The position numbers and the translations under genes are program-made. This document shows positions 7,821 to 16,946 of a DNA stretch of 64,000 nt, piece by piece. The stretch lies in NCBI RefSeq assembly GCF_021728535.1, contig NZ_JAKKDU010000011.1, forward strand, positions 62,001 through 126,000. Reading direction: 5' to 3'. Numbering within the stretch: the stretch's first letter is position 1; each line of letters begins with the position of its first letter. Under the pieces are notes generated by a model that saw only the letters and a program-made list of their open reading frames with translations, ran no database searches and was not told the origin of the DNA. This stretch comes from Wocania arenilitoris. GTDB taxonomy: Bacteria; Bacteroidota; Bacteroidia; Flavobacteriales; Flavobacteriaceae.

Positions 7821-9992
7821 ATGCGCAAAGTATATGGGTTGATAATCTTCCTTTTTCTTTGTGTTTTAAGTATTTCATGTAAAGAAGCAGTAGCAGATAA
7901 AGATGACGTTACAAATATTATTGGGAAAAACAGGGTAATTGTTATATGTGATGAAAATAACGATTTGTATCAGCTAGTAAAAACCAGAGAACAGGTTTGC
8001 CAGCGATACGATGATATAACCGAGGCTCTGGAATCTAGTCCGGGCAATGAAACCCTTTTGGTATTGGCCAACGACTATCCGGTTAAAAAAACAATACTTC
8101 CTGTCGATTTTTATACCAAGGCCAAAGAAAAGAACCTAAAGGTTTTTGTGGAATTCCCTGACCGTTTACCATCGGGAGAAACTGGAGAAATCAAGTCTAC
8201 AAAAAAAGAAAGGATTGTTGTTACCTCAACGTTTCTGGGTAAAGCGCATAATTTGAGCATCGTTGATGCTGGTCTATATTCGTATGTTAACGTACCCAAT
8301 AGGGAGTGTCATCTGAAAGGCGCAAAAGTAGCCGGTTTTAAAGATGCAATTTACGGCCTTGAGGACACACCCAACTTTCCGATACTTTTTGAAGACAATG
8401 GGGTGTTAATATCAACAACAAAACTGAGTGATTTTGTGAAAAGCCGTTATACCCCTTACGACAATTACAGAAATGTCTTAGGTGGCATTCTTTCCATTCT
8501 CTCCATTGGTATGGAAAAAGAAGATATCAAATGGAAGCCATTGGTAAAGCCGGCCTATGGTCCAGAGGATGCTTTGACCGTAAACGCCTACCAAAATGCA
8601 ATCGACCGGGGCGCAGCCTGGTACGAAAAATCACGATTCCTGATTCATCCTGAGTGGAAGGATGCCTGGAAACAAATAGATATTCAGAAATTGCCAGTTG
8701 GTCCACCCATGGATTTATCCTTACCCTCCGGAGATGGTTCGCTAGGAATCATGGAAGGGCACTATTCCTGGATTAACCCGGATGGAAGCCAGCAGTACCG
8801 TTACTGGCTGCGGGCTGATTGTGTGGCTGAGTCTGCCATGACCTATGCCATAGCAAACGATATTAAAGGAAATCCACAATATCAGGATGTTGCTACCAAC
8901 CTGATGAATTTCCTGTTTAATACAAACACTTTTCAGACTGCTAGTAGTAAAGACCCGGCAAAATCTTCCTATGGGCTGATAGGATGGGCCGACACACACC
9001 CTAATCGTTACTACGGAGATGACAACGCACGTGTTATTTTAGGATCAATTTTAGCATCAATGACTTTGGAAAACAGCCGTTGGGATGATCAAATTACCGA
9101 ATTGATCTTAGCTAACTTCCGTACTTCAGGCAAAAAAGGATTCCGAACTAACCGTTTGGAAGGTGATGATATAAACGAGCTAAGCTGGCAGGTATTAATG
9201 GAAAGAGACCTCGAGAATGTTGCTCCTCACTTTGAATCGTGGCTTTGGGCTACATACCTTTGGTTGTACGATAAAACGGGCTACCAACCATTACTCGATA
9301 AAGCAAAAATAGGGATAAAGATCACTATGGATAACTATTCAGAAAACTGGTTATGGACCAATGGACTTCAGCAGGAGCGTGCAAGAATGATACTGCCCCT
9401 GTCGTGGCTAGTACGGGCAGAAGATACACCTCAGAATAGAGTCTGGTTAAAGCAGATGTGCGATGATTTATTAATAAACCAGGTAGCTTGCGGCGCATTG
9501 CAAGAAGAACTGGGAATTGGTGGAAATGGCAAATACGGTGCTCCCAAAAGCAATGACCATTACGGATCAACCGAAGCACCGCTTATTCAGACAAATGGGG
9601 AGCCTGTGGCTGACATGCTTTATACCACCAACTTTGCTTTTTTTGCTTTGAACGAAGCAGCTCAAGCAACACAAGATCCAAAATATCTGGCAGCCGTAGA
9701 TAAGTTGGCAGATTTTCTGGTGCGTATACAATCTACGACTGATGGACGTGCCGACCTTGATGGGTGCTGGTTTCGGGCTTTCGATTACGAAAACTGGGAG
9801 TATTACGGTTCCAATGCCGACCATGGCTGGGGAGCTTGGGGAACGCTTACCGGTTGGACACAGAGTTTTATTACCACAACACTGGCTTTAAAACTAAAAG
9901 AAACAAGTTTCTGGGATATTACCAAAGAAACAAGCATTGGTAGCAATATGGATGAAATATGGAGCCAAATGCTACCAGGAGTTGCACATTAA
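7821..9992 (+). CDS. Uncharacterised lipoprotein with (alpha/alpha)-toroid glycosidase-like domain
   Basis: The start at 7821 gives a lipoprotein leader (MRKVYGLIIFLFLCVLSISC). An earlier ATG at 7779 would only add 14 polar residues. The first 240 or so residues after the leader resemble a non-catalytic Rossmann-like or beta domain (NRVIVICDENNDLYQLVKTR). From about residue 260 the protein is rich in aromatic helical repeats (ESWLWATYLWLYDKTGYQPL, NADHGWGAWGTLTGWTQSFI) typical of (alpha/alpha)6 barrels seen in many glycosidases and lyases. I do not recognise the family and see no proven catalytic pair. It is the first gene of a run with a sulfatase, epimerase and sugar porter, so a role in breaking a sulfated or acidic glycan is likely. 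The coding sequence is clearly richer in G/C than the inositol region. Confidence 0.75.
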   Translation: MRKVYGLIIFLFLCVLSISCKEAVADKDDVTNIIGKNRVIVICDENNDLYQLVKTREQVCQRYDDITEALESSPGNETLLVLANDYPVKKTILPVDFYTKAKEKNLKVFVEFPDRLPSGETGEIKSTKKERIVVTSTFLGKAHNLSIVDAGLYSYVNVPNRECHLKGAKVAGFKDAIYGLEDTPNFPILFEDNGVLISTTKLSDFVKSRYTPYDNYRNVLGGILSILSIGMEKEDIKWKPLVKPAYGPEDALTVNAYQNAIDRGAAWYEKSRFLIHPEWKDAWKQIDIQKLPVGPPMDLSLPSGDGSLGIMEGHYSWINPDGSQQYRYWLRADCVAESAMTYAIANDIKGNPQYQDVATNLMNFLFNTNTFQTASSKDPAKSSYGLIGWADTHPNRYYGDDNARVILGSILASMTLENSRWDDQITELILANFRTSGKKGFRTNRLEGDDINELSWQVLMERDLENVAPHFESWLWATYLWLYDKTGYQPLLDKAKIGIKITMDNYSENWLWTNGLQQERARMILPLSWLVRAEDTPQNRVWLKQMCDDLLINQVACGALQEELGIGGNGKYGAPKSNDHYGSTEAPLIQTNGEPVADMLYTTNFAFFALNEAAQATQDPKYLAAVDKLADFLVRIQSTTDGRADLDGCWFRAFDYENWEYYGSNADHGWGAWGTLTGWTQSFITTTLALKLKETSFWDITKETSIGSNMDEIWSQMLPGVAH

Positions 9993-10024
9993 TAAATTTA
10001 ATATTCACGTGTAAATTATTAACG

Positions 10025-11437
10025 ATGATTCAGAAGATTTTATTTAGTATAATCACAATTTTCATAATGACTGCTTGTACTATTGAGCAGCAACAACCCA
10101 ATATAATTTTTATCATGGCCGATGACCATGCAGCTCATGGTTTAAGCTGCTATGGGAGCAATATCATAAAGACCCCTAATATAGACCGAATAGCAGATGA
10201 GGGTATGCGTTTTACGCAAGCTGTTGGGGTAAATTCATTATGTAGTCCGGCCCGTGCAGCGCTAATAACCGGTAAGCACAGTCATAACAATAGCGTAAAG
10301 CAAAATAATGAGGTATTTAACGGTTCTCAACAGACGTTCCCTAAACTTTTGCAGGCTTCAGGTTATGAAACGGCCATTATTGGTAAATGGCATTTAAGAA
10401 GCCTTCCAACTGGTTTTAACTACTACAAGGTATTGGATGCACATGGTTCTTATTTTGATCCTGAGTTTATAGAGAAAGGAAAAGAGAGACATAGAGAAAC
10501 AGGTTACTTAACCAATATTATTACGAATAGTGCCATCGATTGGTTAGAAGATAAAAAAGGGGATCGCCCCTTCTTTTTAATGGTGCAGCATAAAGCGCCC
10601 CACGGTCCTGATATCCATGAAGAAAAACATGCACGTCTTTTTAACGATGAGGTTATTCCTGAGCCCGAAACTATTCATGATGATTGGAAATCTCGTGATC
10701 CTTTAAAACTTGGTGATTGTGAAAGCACCAAGTTGATTAATTGTCATTGGCAACAAGATATATACAGAGAATTAATGGCCAGTGCTCCACAGGAAAAGCA
10801 AGCCAGAACATCGGTGGTCTATCAGCAAATGATAAAAGGTTACAAGAGACTCATAGCATCTTTGGATGAGAATATTGGAGAATTATTGGACTATATAGAT
10901 GAATCAGGTCTTCGCGAAAACACAATAGTAATTTACACGTCTGATAATGGCTTCTTTTTGGGGGATCACGGCTTGTTCAATAAAATGTGGATATATGAGG
11001 AGTCATTGAAAATTCCATTAATTGTTCGCTGGCCGGGTGTAGTAAGAGAAAAATCGGTTAATGATGATTTGGTCAATATTCTGGATTTTGCACCAACCTT
11101 CTTAAATATTGCTAATGCTTCTGTACCAGGCGATTTATACGGACGGTCTATTGTACCACTTTTAAAAGAAGACGAAAGGGGAGATTGGAGAAAAACAACA
11201 TACTATCATTTTTATCCTTATCCTGGTGTGCTGGAACACTATGGCGTTCGATCAAAGAATTACAAACTTCATCATTTCCCAGGTTATGGCGATGGCAAGT
11301 ATTGGGAATTCTTCAACCTTAATGATGATCCGAAGGAATTAAAAAATGTGTATAACGAAGCAGAAAACCTGGAAATTATTGAGGAGATGAAAGAAGAATT
11401 AAGAAAGCACAGACAGACCATAGGAATTATTCCTTAA
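10025..11437 (+). CDS. S1 family sulfatase (formylglycine type)
   Basis: This exported lipoprotein of 470 residues hydrolyses sulfate esters, probably on a carbohydrate. The maturation signature CSPARAALITGK gives the formylglycine from the cysteine. Metal and substrate ligands are seen in FIMADDHAAHGLSCYG (paired Asp), in GKWHLRS (Lys and His), in KAPHGPD, and in the Asp-Asn pair of YTSDNGFFLGDHGLFNK. The leader ends ITIFIMTAC. A frame opens at 9959 but overlaps the gene before, so the ATG at 10025, 32 bases after that stop, was chosen. Neighbours suggest the sulfate group sits on a sugar later isomerised by the AGE enzyme. The maturase is not in this window. Confidence 0.92.
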   Translation: MIQKILFSIITIFIMTACTIEQQQPNIIFIMADDHAAHGLSCYGSNIIKTPNIDRIADEGMRFTQAVGVNSLCSPARAALITGKHSHNNSVKQNNEVFNGSQQTFPKLLQASGYETAIIGKWHLRSLPTGFNYYKVLDAHGSYFDPEFIEKGKERHRETGYLTNIITNSAIDWLEDKKGDRPFFLMVQHKAPHGPDIHEEKHARLFNDEVIPEPETIHDDWKSRDPLKLGDCESTKLINCHWQQDIYRELMASAPQEKQARTSVVYQQMIKGYKRLIASLDENIGELLDYIDESGLRENTIVIYTSDNGFFLGDHGLFNKMWIYEESLKIPLIVRWPGVVREKSVNDDLVNILDFAPTFLNIANASVPGDLYGRSIVPLLKEDERGDWRKTTYYHFYPYPGVLEHYGVRSKNYKLHHFPGYGDGKYWEFFNLNDDPKELKNVYNEAENLEIIEEMKEELRKHRQTIGIIP

Positions 11438-11536
11438 AGCTTTACAGATAATTCTGGTGAAAATCGTGTGGGAAAAGTGCTTGTTTAAGTACACGGTTAT
11501 AAGCGTAATAGATAACTTAAATGCTACAAGAAAACA

Positions 11537-12712
11537 ATGAATATTGAAGAATATGCTTTTTTATACAAAAGCACACTATTAAAAAACGTTCTTCCGTTTT
11601 GGGAGAACCACTCTCTTGACCATAAACATGGGGGGTATTTTACCTGTCTCGACAGGGAAGGTAAAGTGTATGATACCGATAAGTTTATCTGGCTTCAGTG
11701 CCGTCAAGTGTGGTTGTTTTCAATGTTGTATAACAATATGGAGCCTAGGCAGGAATGGTTGGAAATAGCAGAACATGGCGCCCGTTTTCTAATAAATAAT
11801 GGAATGGACAAGGCGGGTAACTGGTATTTCTCACTTACCAGAGAGGGCAAGCCTCTTGTTCAACCCTACAACATCTTTTCGGATTGTTTTGCGGCTATGG
11901 CTTTTGCACAGTTGGGGAAAGCCTCAGGAAATGAAGCATACAGTAACTTGGCGAAAAAAACATTTCTGAATATTCTTGGCAGAAAGGAAAATCCGAAAGG
12001 GAAATATGAGAAATCATTTCCCGGAACACGCCCAGCTAAAGGGTTTGCCCTGCCTATGATTTTATCAAATCTGGTGCTGGAGTTAGAGCATGTGCTCGAT
12101 GTTTCGCTAGTAAATGAAACCATAGCGTTTGCTACTAAAGAAGTGATGGATATATTCTACCGAAAAGAACATGGTTTAATTGTGGAAACCGTGGCAGCCG
12201 ACGGTAGCTTTATGGATACTTTTGATGGGCGGTTGGTTAATCCCGGACATGGGCTCGAATCCATGTGGTTTATGATGGATATTGGAAGGCGTAACGGAGA
12301 TAATAAGCTGGTAGAAAAGACCGTTGATATTTCGTTTAATATTCTTGATTTTGGCTGGGATCAGAAGTGCGGTGGCATCTTTTATTTTAAAGACTTGTTG
12401 GGTAATCCGCCTGATCGTCTTGATTGGGATCAAAAACTATGGTGGGTACACCAAGAGGCTATTTTAGCTATGTTAAAAGGCTATGCTTACACCGGAAATG
12501 AAAAATGTTGGGAGTGGTTCAGGAAACTTCATGATTATACCTGGGAGCACTTTGCCGATAAGAAGTACGGTGAGTGGTTTGGCTACCTGAATCGACAAGG
12601 AGGGGTTTTGTTACCATTAAAAGGCGGAAAGTGGAAAGGCTGTTTTCATACCCCACGTTTCTTGTATCAAGGGTGGAACACATTGAATCAAATTAACAAA
12701 AACAATAAATAA
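11537..12712 (+). CDS. AGE family epimerase/isomerase (N-acylglucosamine 2-epimerase type)
   Basis: This cytoplasmic protein of 391 residues, without a signal peptide, has the (alpha/alpha)6-barrel pattern of the AGE superfamily: GGYFTCLDREGKVYDTDKFI and WLQCRQVWLF near the start, NPGHGLESMWFMMD in the middle, and LWWVHQEAILAMLKGY plus KGCFHTPRFLY near the end, with the expected active-site histidines. Members interconvert GlcNAc and ManNAc, or mannose and fructose or glucose; which one cannot be told from sequence alone. It precedes an MFS sugar porter by one base, so the imported sugar is probably its substrate. Confidence 0.88.
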   Translation: MNIEEYAFLYKSTLLKNVLPFWENHSLDHKHGGYFTCLDREGKVYDTDKFIWLQCRQVWLFSMLYNNMEPRQEWLEIAEHGARFLINNGMDKAGNWYFSLTREGKPLVQPYNIFSDCFAAMAFAQLGKASGNEAYSNLAKKTFLNILGRKENPKGKYEKSFPGTRPAKGFALPMILSNLVLELEHVLDVSLVNETIAFATKEVMDIFYRKEHGLIVETVAADGSFMDTFDGRLVNPGHGLESMWFMMDIGRRNGDNKLVEKTVDISFNILDFGWDQKCGGIFYFKDLLGNPPDRLDWDQKLWWVHQEAILAMLKGYAYTGNEKCWEWFRKLHDYTWEHFADKKYGEWFGYLNRQGGVLLPLKGGKWKGCFHTPRFLYQGWNTLNQINKNNK

Positions 12713-12713
12713 T

Positions 12714-14159
12714 ATGCAGCACACAACCACATACTCAGAAAAGGCGAATAAACGCTTTCTAGCACTAATATGTTTTGTGGCCTCATTGGGAGGTGTACTT
12801 TTCGGCTTTGACACAGCCGTTATTTCCGGCACATTTACTTTTGTTGAAAGCTATTTTTCGCTAGATAAAATTGAAGTGGGCTGGTTTGCCAGTTCTGCTC
12901 TGGTGGGAGCCATTGCAGGTGCTGCCATATCAGGAGCTTTAAGTGATAAATATGGTAGAAAGCCTGTTCTAATAGTGGCTGCTTTATTGTTTTTTATTTC
13001 TGCATTTGGTTCGGCCATTCCCCATAACTTTGTAGCTCTTATAGTTGCGAGGCTCATTGGTGGCATTGGTGTTGGAATGGCTTCAGTATTGGCACCTTTG
13101 TATATCTCTGAGGTTGCTCCACCAAAAATAAGAGGCAGGCTTGTTGCCCTATATCAGCTTTCTATTGTTATAGGTATCTTATTAGCATACTTCTCCAATT
13201 GGCTGCTCTTAGATGTATCTCAAACCAGCGAGCCATTTAACGGTGGTACGGGAGTATTTAATAAATATTTGATTTCTGAAGTGTGGCGGGGCATGTTTGG
13301 TTCAGAAATGCTCCCTTCCGGGCTCTTTATTATTTTGCTGTTTTTAATTCCTGAAAGTCCTCGCTGGCTTATAAAAAATGGTCTTCATGATAAAGGCTAC
13401 GCTATCCTTCTGAAAATAAGTGGAGTTAAAATTGCGAAAACTGAATTAGCAGAAATCCGCCAAACGGTTAATCATGTAAAAGGGAAAATAAGTGAATTGA
13501 TAAAACCCGGTTTACGCCTTGCCTTAATTGTAGGTGTAGGCTTATCGGTTTTTGGACAATTTACAGGCGTAAACATTATTGTTTATTATGGCCCTACCAT
13601 TCTTGAGAGTGCTGGTTTTAAACTGGACAGTGCCCTTCAGTTTCAGGTGGCAATAGGAATTATTAATCTGATCTTTACCGTTATTGCTCTCTGGAAAATA
13701 GATAGTTGGGGGCGCCGTCCTCTACTTATATGGGGTATGGCATCTGTCTGCGTTTCATTATTCATCATTGCAACACAATTCTTGATAGGGCAAACTTCGG
13801 GTATTTGGATTGTAATAATGTTGTGCATCTATATGGCAAGTCTTGCTATCTCGATCAATGCGGTTATTTGGGTGTTAATCGGCGAGATATTTCCAACCCG
13901 AATAAGAGGAAGGGCTATGTCGATTGCCACCTTTGCCAACTGGGGAATCAATTTCCTAACGGCATTTATTTTCCCATGGTATGTTGCCAAAATAGGAATG
14001 GCAGCTGGATTTTTCACCTTTGCGGCAATGTGTTTGTTAGCAACCATATTCTTTTATAGATATGTTCCAGAAACCAAAGGGAAAAGTTTGGAGGAGATTG
14101 AAGTCCATTGGGATAACGTAGGAGAAGCACAAAAACAAAAATCAAAAAATGAATTTTAA
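12714..14159 (+). CDS. MFS sugar porter (GLUT/XylE type)
   Basis: This inner-membrane protein of 481 residues with about 12 membrane helices belongs to the sugar porter family. Its hallmark motifs are present: GVLFGFDTAVISG in helix 1, SDKYGRKP in loop 2-3, LYISEVAPPKIRGRL, PESPRWL before the central loop, GQFTGVNIIVYYGP in helix 7, SWGRRPLL, and the family end motif VPETKGKSLEEIE. It takes up a monosaccharide by proton symport or facilitated diffusion. It is translationally close to the AGE epimerase upstream. A second, decayed copy of this family's end motif is found at about 16.48-16.58 kb. Confidence 0.93.
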   Translation: MQHTTTYSEKANKRFLALICFVASLGGVLFGFDTAVISGTFTFVESYFSLDKIEVGWFASSALVGAIAGAAISGALSDKYGRKPVLIVAALLFFISAFGSAIPHNFVALIVARLIGGIGVGMASVLAPLYISEVAPPKIRGRLVALYQLSIVIGILLAYFSNWLLLDVSQTSEPFNGGTGVFNKYLISEVWRGMFGSEMLPSGLFIILLFLIPESPRWLIKNGLHDKGYAILLKISGVKIAKTELAEIRQTVNHVKGKISELIKPGLRLALIVGVGLSVFGQFTGVNIIVYYGPTILESAGFKLDSALQFQVAIGIINLIFTVIALWKIDSWGRRPLLIWGMASVCVSLFIIATQFLIGQTSGIWIVIMLCIYMASLAISINAVIWVLIGEIFPTRIRGRAMSIATFANWGINFLTAFIFPWYVAKIGMAAGFFTFAAMCLLATIFFYRYVPETKGKSLEEIEVHWDNVGEAQKQKSKNEF

Positions 14160-14374
14160 AACTAAACCCCTATATTTGTAATATATGCTTTTGTTAGAGT
14201 GGCATAAATCTTTGAGTTTTATTGTGCGTAAAGGAGTTTGCTGGATTTGTCAACTCCAATTAAAAAATAGGATTCATTCAAATCCGACGGCAAGAAAAAT
14301 AATGCAAAAATTACTTCAATCGTTTTAAAATATATATGAAACAATTAGTTAAACTAAACCAACTTAAATTGGAG

Positions 14375-16270
14375 ATGAATAAATATCTTTTAGTATCCGT
14401 TTTTTTTCTGTGCATTTTTACTATTTCATGTACAGAAAGCGACTTGGAAATTAAAAGCCCTTCTGAAAAATTAGAAGTGAAAATTTCTGAAAATCAGTCG
14501 GATTTAATATTAAGTCTGTATGATTCAAAAATACCAATTCTAACTGTAAATGTTGGGAGCTTTGTTTTTGAAAAAAATGACAGCCTTAAGTTTGATCGAA
14601 TCAGCGAAGTGAAGCAAACATTGTTTGATGAAGAGTGGAATCCGGTTTATGGTGAACGAAACGTTGTTCGCAACAGATATAATCAACTTGAATTAACCCT
14701 GACTGCCGGTAGTCTTGCTAACCAAGAACTTAAACTTTTATGTCGCCTGTATGACGAAGGCATGGCCTTTCGATATTTATTCGATGAAAAAAATATCAGT
14801 GATCAGTTGCTTACAAAAGAGCTGACAGCCTTCAACTTTGATAGTGATTATGAAACTTGGGTTTCAGAATATGCGCAGGGCGTTTACAAAAAAGAAAATA
14901 TCAGCAAAATTGATGTGGTTTGCGAACGTCCGCTTGTTGTTAAAAAGAACGCAAATTCCTTTTTGGCTATCGGCGAAGCTGCTCTGGTTGATTTTGCCCG
15001 GATGAAATTCAAACGCGATTCAATAAATTCATTGTCTCTGCAGGTTGATTTGTCAAGCAAGGTGGATATCAAAAAAGCAAAATACATTACTCCATGGCGG
15101 TATGTAATGGTAGGGAAGTCTCCTTGCGAATTACTGGAAAACAACCACTTCATTGAAAACCTGAATGAGCCCAATAAACTGGAAGATGTATCGTGGATTA
15201 AACCCGGGAAAGTAATACGTGAAGTTACCCTGACCACAAAAGGCGGATTGGCCTGTGTCGATTTTGCAGCAAAGCATAATCTTCAGTATGTGGAATTTGA
15301 TGCTGGTTGGTATGGTAACGAATACGATGATGCATCGGATGCAACAACGGTTACTGTTGATCCAAATCGATCTCCGGGACCTCTCGATTTACATCAAGTA
15401 ATCGATTATGCCAAACAAAAGGGAATTGGAATAATACTTTACGTTAATCGACGAGCATTGGAAAAGCAACTAGATGAGATTTTACCTCTTTATAAATCAT
15501 GGGGCATAAAAGGATTAAAATACGGATTTGTAAATGTGGGACCACAGGAATGGACTTTGTGGCTACACGATGCAGTTCGCAAAGCAGCAGAATATGAACT
15601 TATGGTTGATGTACATGATGAGTATCGTCCAACCGGCTATTCACGAACGTATCCAAACTTAATTTCTCAGGAAGGAATTCTTGGTGACGAATTGAGCCCT
15701 TCCACCGAACATACTTTGATCACCCTTTTCACCCGTATGATTGCCGGCGCAGCAGACAATACTAACAGCTTTTTGGCTACTCGCGTATCTGAAAAGATGG
15801 GAGGCAAAGCGGGACAAATGGCCAAAGCTGTAATGCTTTACAGTCCGTGGCAATTTGTCTATTGGTACGATCGCCCCGAAGGATCGCCTGTGAAAAAAGG
15901 CGGTGCCGGTGATACAGAGTCAGTAATCCACGAGAGTACAGAGTTGGCATTTTATGATGCACTTCCCACGGTTTGGGATGAAACAAAAGTTCTGGAAGGT
16001 GAGATTGGTGAATATGCTACCATTGCACGGAAAAATGGAGACACTTGGTTTGTTGGATCATTGACTTCAAATCAGACGCGGAAAGTTGAAATCCCGCTGT
16101 CATTTCTGGATGAAAATGAAAACTACGAAGCCAAAGTATTTTCTCAGAATGTAGCGGATTTGAAAGAAAACAAAGTAAGCATTGAAACAATGGATGTCAA
16201 TAGCGAAACTATTTTATCAAGAGATTTAGTTGAAAACTCTGGATTTACAATTATTATCAGAAAAATATAA
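14375..16270 (+). CDS. Glycoside hydrolase family 97 lipoprotein
   Basis: This protein of 631 residues has the lipobox leader MNKYLLVSVFFLCIFTISC. An upstream ATG at 14336 is possible but buries the leader. GH97 enzymes are calcium-dependent alpha-glucosidases or alpha-galactosidases with an N-terminal beta-super-sandwich (here about residues 25-270) and a TIM barrel (about 275-540) followed by a small beta domain. Visible landmarks are EFDAGWYG at the barrel start, LKYGFVNVG, and VDVHDEYRPTGYSRTYPNLI with SQEGILGDE. Where retaining members carry an Asp in the KxDF motif, this one reads KYGF, which suggests an inverting mechanism with the downstream glutamates as base; that is inference. It lies 215 bases after the porter gene and may be cotranscribed. 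Confidence 0.87.
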   Translation: MNKYLLVSVFFLCIFTISCTESDLEIKSPSEKLEVKISENQSDLILSLYDSKIPILTVNVGSFVFEKNDSLKFDRISEVKQTLFDEEWNPVYGERNVVRNRYNQLELTLTAGSLANQELKLLCRLYDEGMAFRYLFDEKNISDQLLTKELTAFNFDSDYETWVSEYAQGVYKKENISKIDVVCERPLVVKKNANSFLAIGEAALVDFARMKFKRDSINSLSLQVDLSSKVDIKKAKYITPWRYVMVGKSPCELLENNHFIENLNEPNKLEDVSWIKPGKVIREVTLTTKGGLACVDFAAKHNLQYVEFDAGWYGNEYDDASDATTVTVDPNRSPGPLDLHQVIDYAKQKGIGIILYVNRRALEKQLDEILPLYKSWGIKGLKYGFVNVGPQEWTLWLHDAVRKAAEYELMVDVHDEYRPTGYSRTYPNLISQEGILGDELSPSTEHTLITLFTRMIAGAADNTNSFLATRVSEKMGGKAGQMAKAVMLYSPWQFVYWYDRPEGSPVKKGGAGDTESVIHESTELAFYDALPTVWDETKVLEGEIGEYATIARKNGDTWFVGSLTSNQTRKVEIPLSFLDENENYEAKVFSQNVADLKENKVSIETMDVNSETILSRDLVENSGFTIIIRKI

Positions 16271-16946
16271 ACACAACGAATATGCGCAGTTTATTAACAA
16301 CATTTTTTATCCTGATTTTTAACTAGTATTAAAATTTTGTATTCGGATCTTAAGATTTAAGACCCAATACAAGTCTAATTACTGTTTTAATTGTACTTTT
16401 CTGTTGTTGAACAAACGATGTTGGAAATAATAAGCTGCTATTTATTTGGTGTTTAATCCAATCTTTGGAAGGATTGTAGCCTTCTTTGAAAATTGTGGAA
16501 ATGTGTGTTTGCTGGCAACCATGTTTTTATTATAATATGAGCCGGAAACAACAGGAGAAAGTAGATGATTGAAGTGTTTTGGAAAGCTAAAAATAATAGT
16601 AATTGAGTTCTTTAATGAAATTATATTTAAACAAATCGGAACAATGAAATGCCTGTTTTTGGCAGGAAAAAGGTTCTACTATTGTTGATAGACCATATTA
16701 CTTTAAATTTCAAAATACTGATTCTATTGTTCGGCAATTCAAAGAGAGAATTTAACCAGGGTTATTGCGAAATGGAATTTGATTTAGATTTGTTAAGCAA
16801 AGAACTACCAACAATTGATTTGAATCCTGTTAAGGGAAAAAATGTTTTGTGCGGAATGGTTTGTACGAAACTTGCAGAATGATAGAGAATTAAAAAAAAT
16901 TATAACCATTGGAGCTTAAGTGCCCGTAAATGAAAAGTTCTAAAAA
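16271..16946 (+). other. Degraded region: truncated leader, MFS tail, unknown relic
   Basis: No intact gene is present. At 16282 a signal peptide begins (MRSLLTTFFILIFN) and stops after 14 codons. At about 16478-16580 there is a decayed copy of the 3' end of the MFS porter (separate entry). From about 16620 to 16880 a relic with several stops ends MEFDLDLLSKELPTIDLNPV, then KGKNVLCGMVCTKLAE; its family was not recognised. Together this looks like the collapsed remains of several genes between the GH97 and PI-PLC genes. Confidence 0.6.
16478..16580 (+). pseudogene. Decayed 3' end of a second MFS sugar porter gene
   Basis: The stretch aligns with 14020-14114 of the intact porter: AATGTGTTTGTTAGCAACCA there against AATGTGTGTTTGCTGGCAAC here, then GTTCCAGAAACC against GAGCCGGAAAC, then ATTGAAGTCCATTGG against ATTGAAGTGTTTTGG. 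These encode the family end motif PETKGKSLEEIEVHW. Small insertions and stops break the frame. The divergence is too large for a very recent duplication. Confidence 0.7.

Noticed and set aside
12714-14059. Several overlapping frames of 60-117 codons on both strands within the MFS gene.
   Set aside because: Shadows of a strongly coding gene; no own start signals or protein-like composition.
14225-14270. GGAGTT...AACTCC inverted repeat after the MFS gene as a terminator.
   Set aside because: The stem is only 6 bp with a 13-base loop and a weak tail, so chance is likely.
16649-16882. 77-residue frame MPVFGRKKVLLLLIDHITLN as a small protein.
   Set aside because: It lies in a decayed region, has no leader or neighbour logic, and only its end looks like protein; treated as relic.
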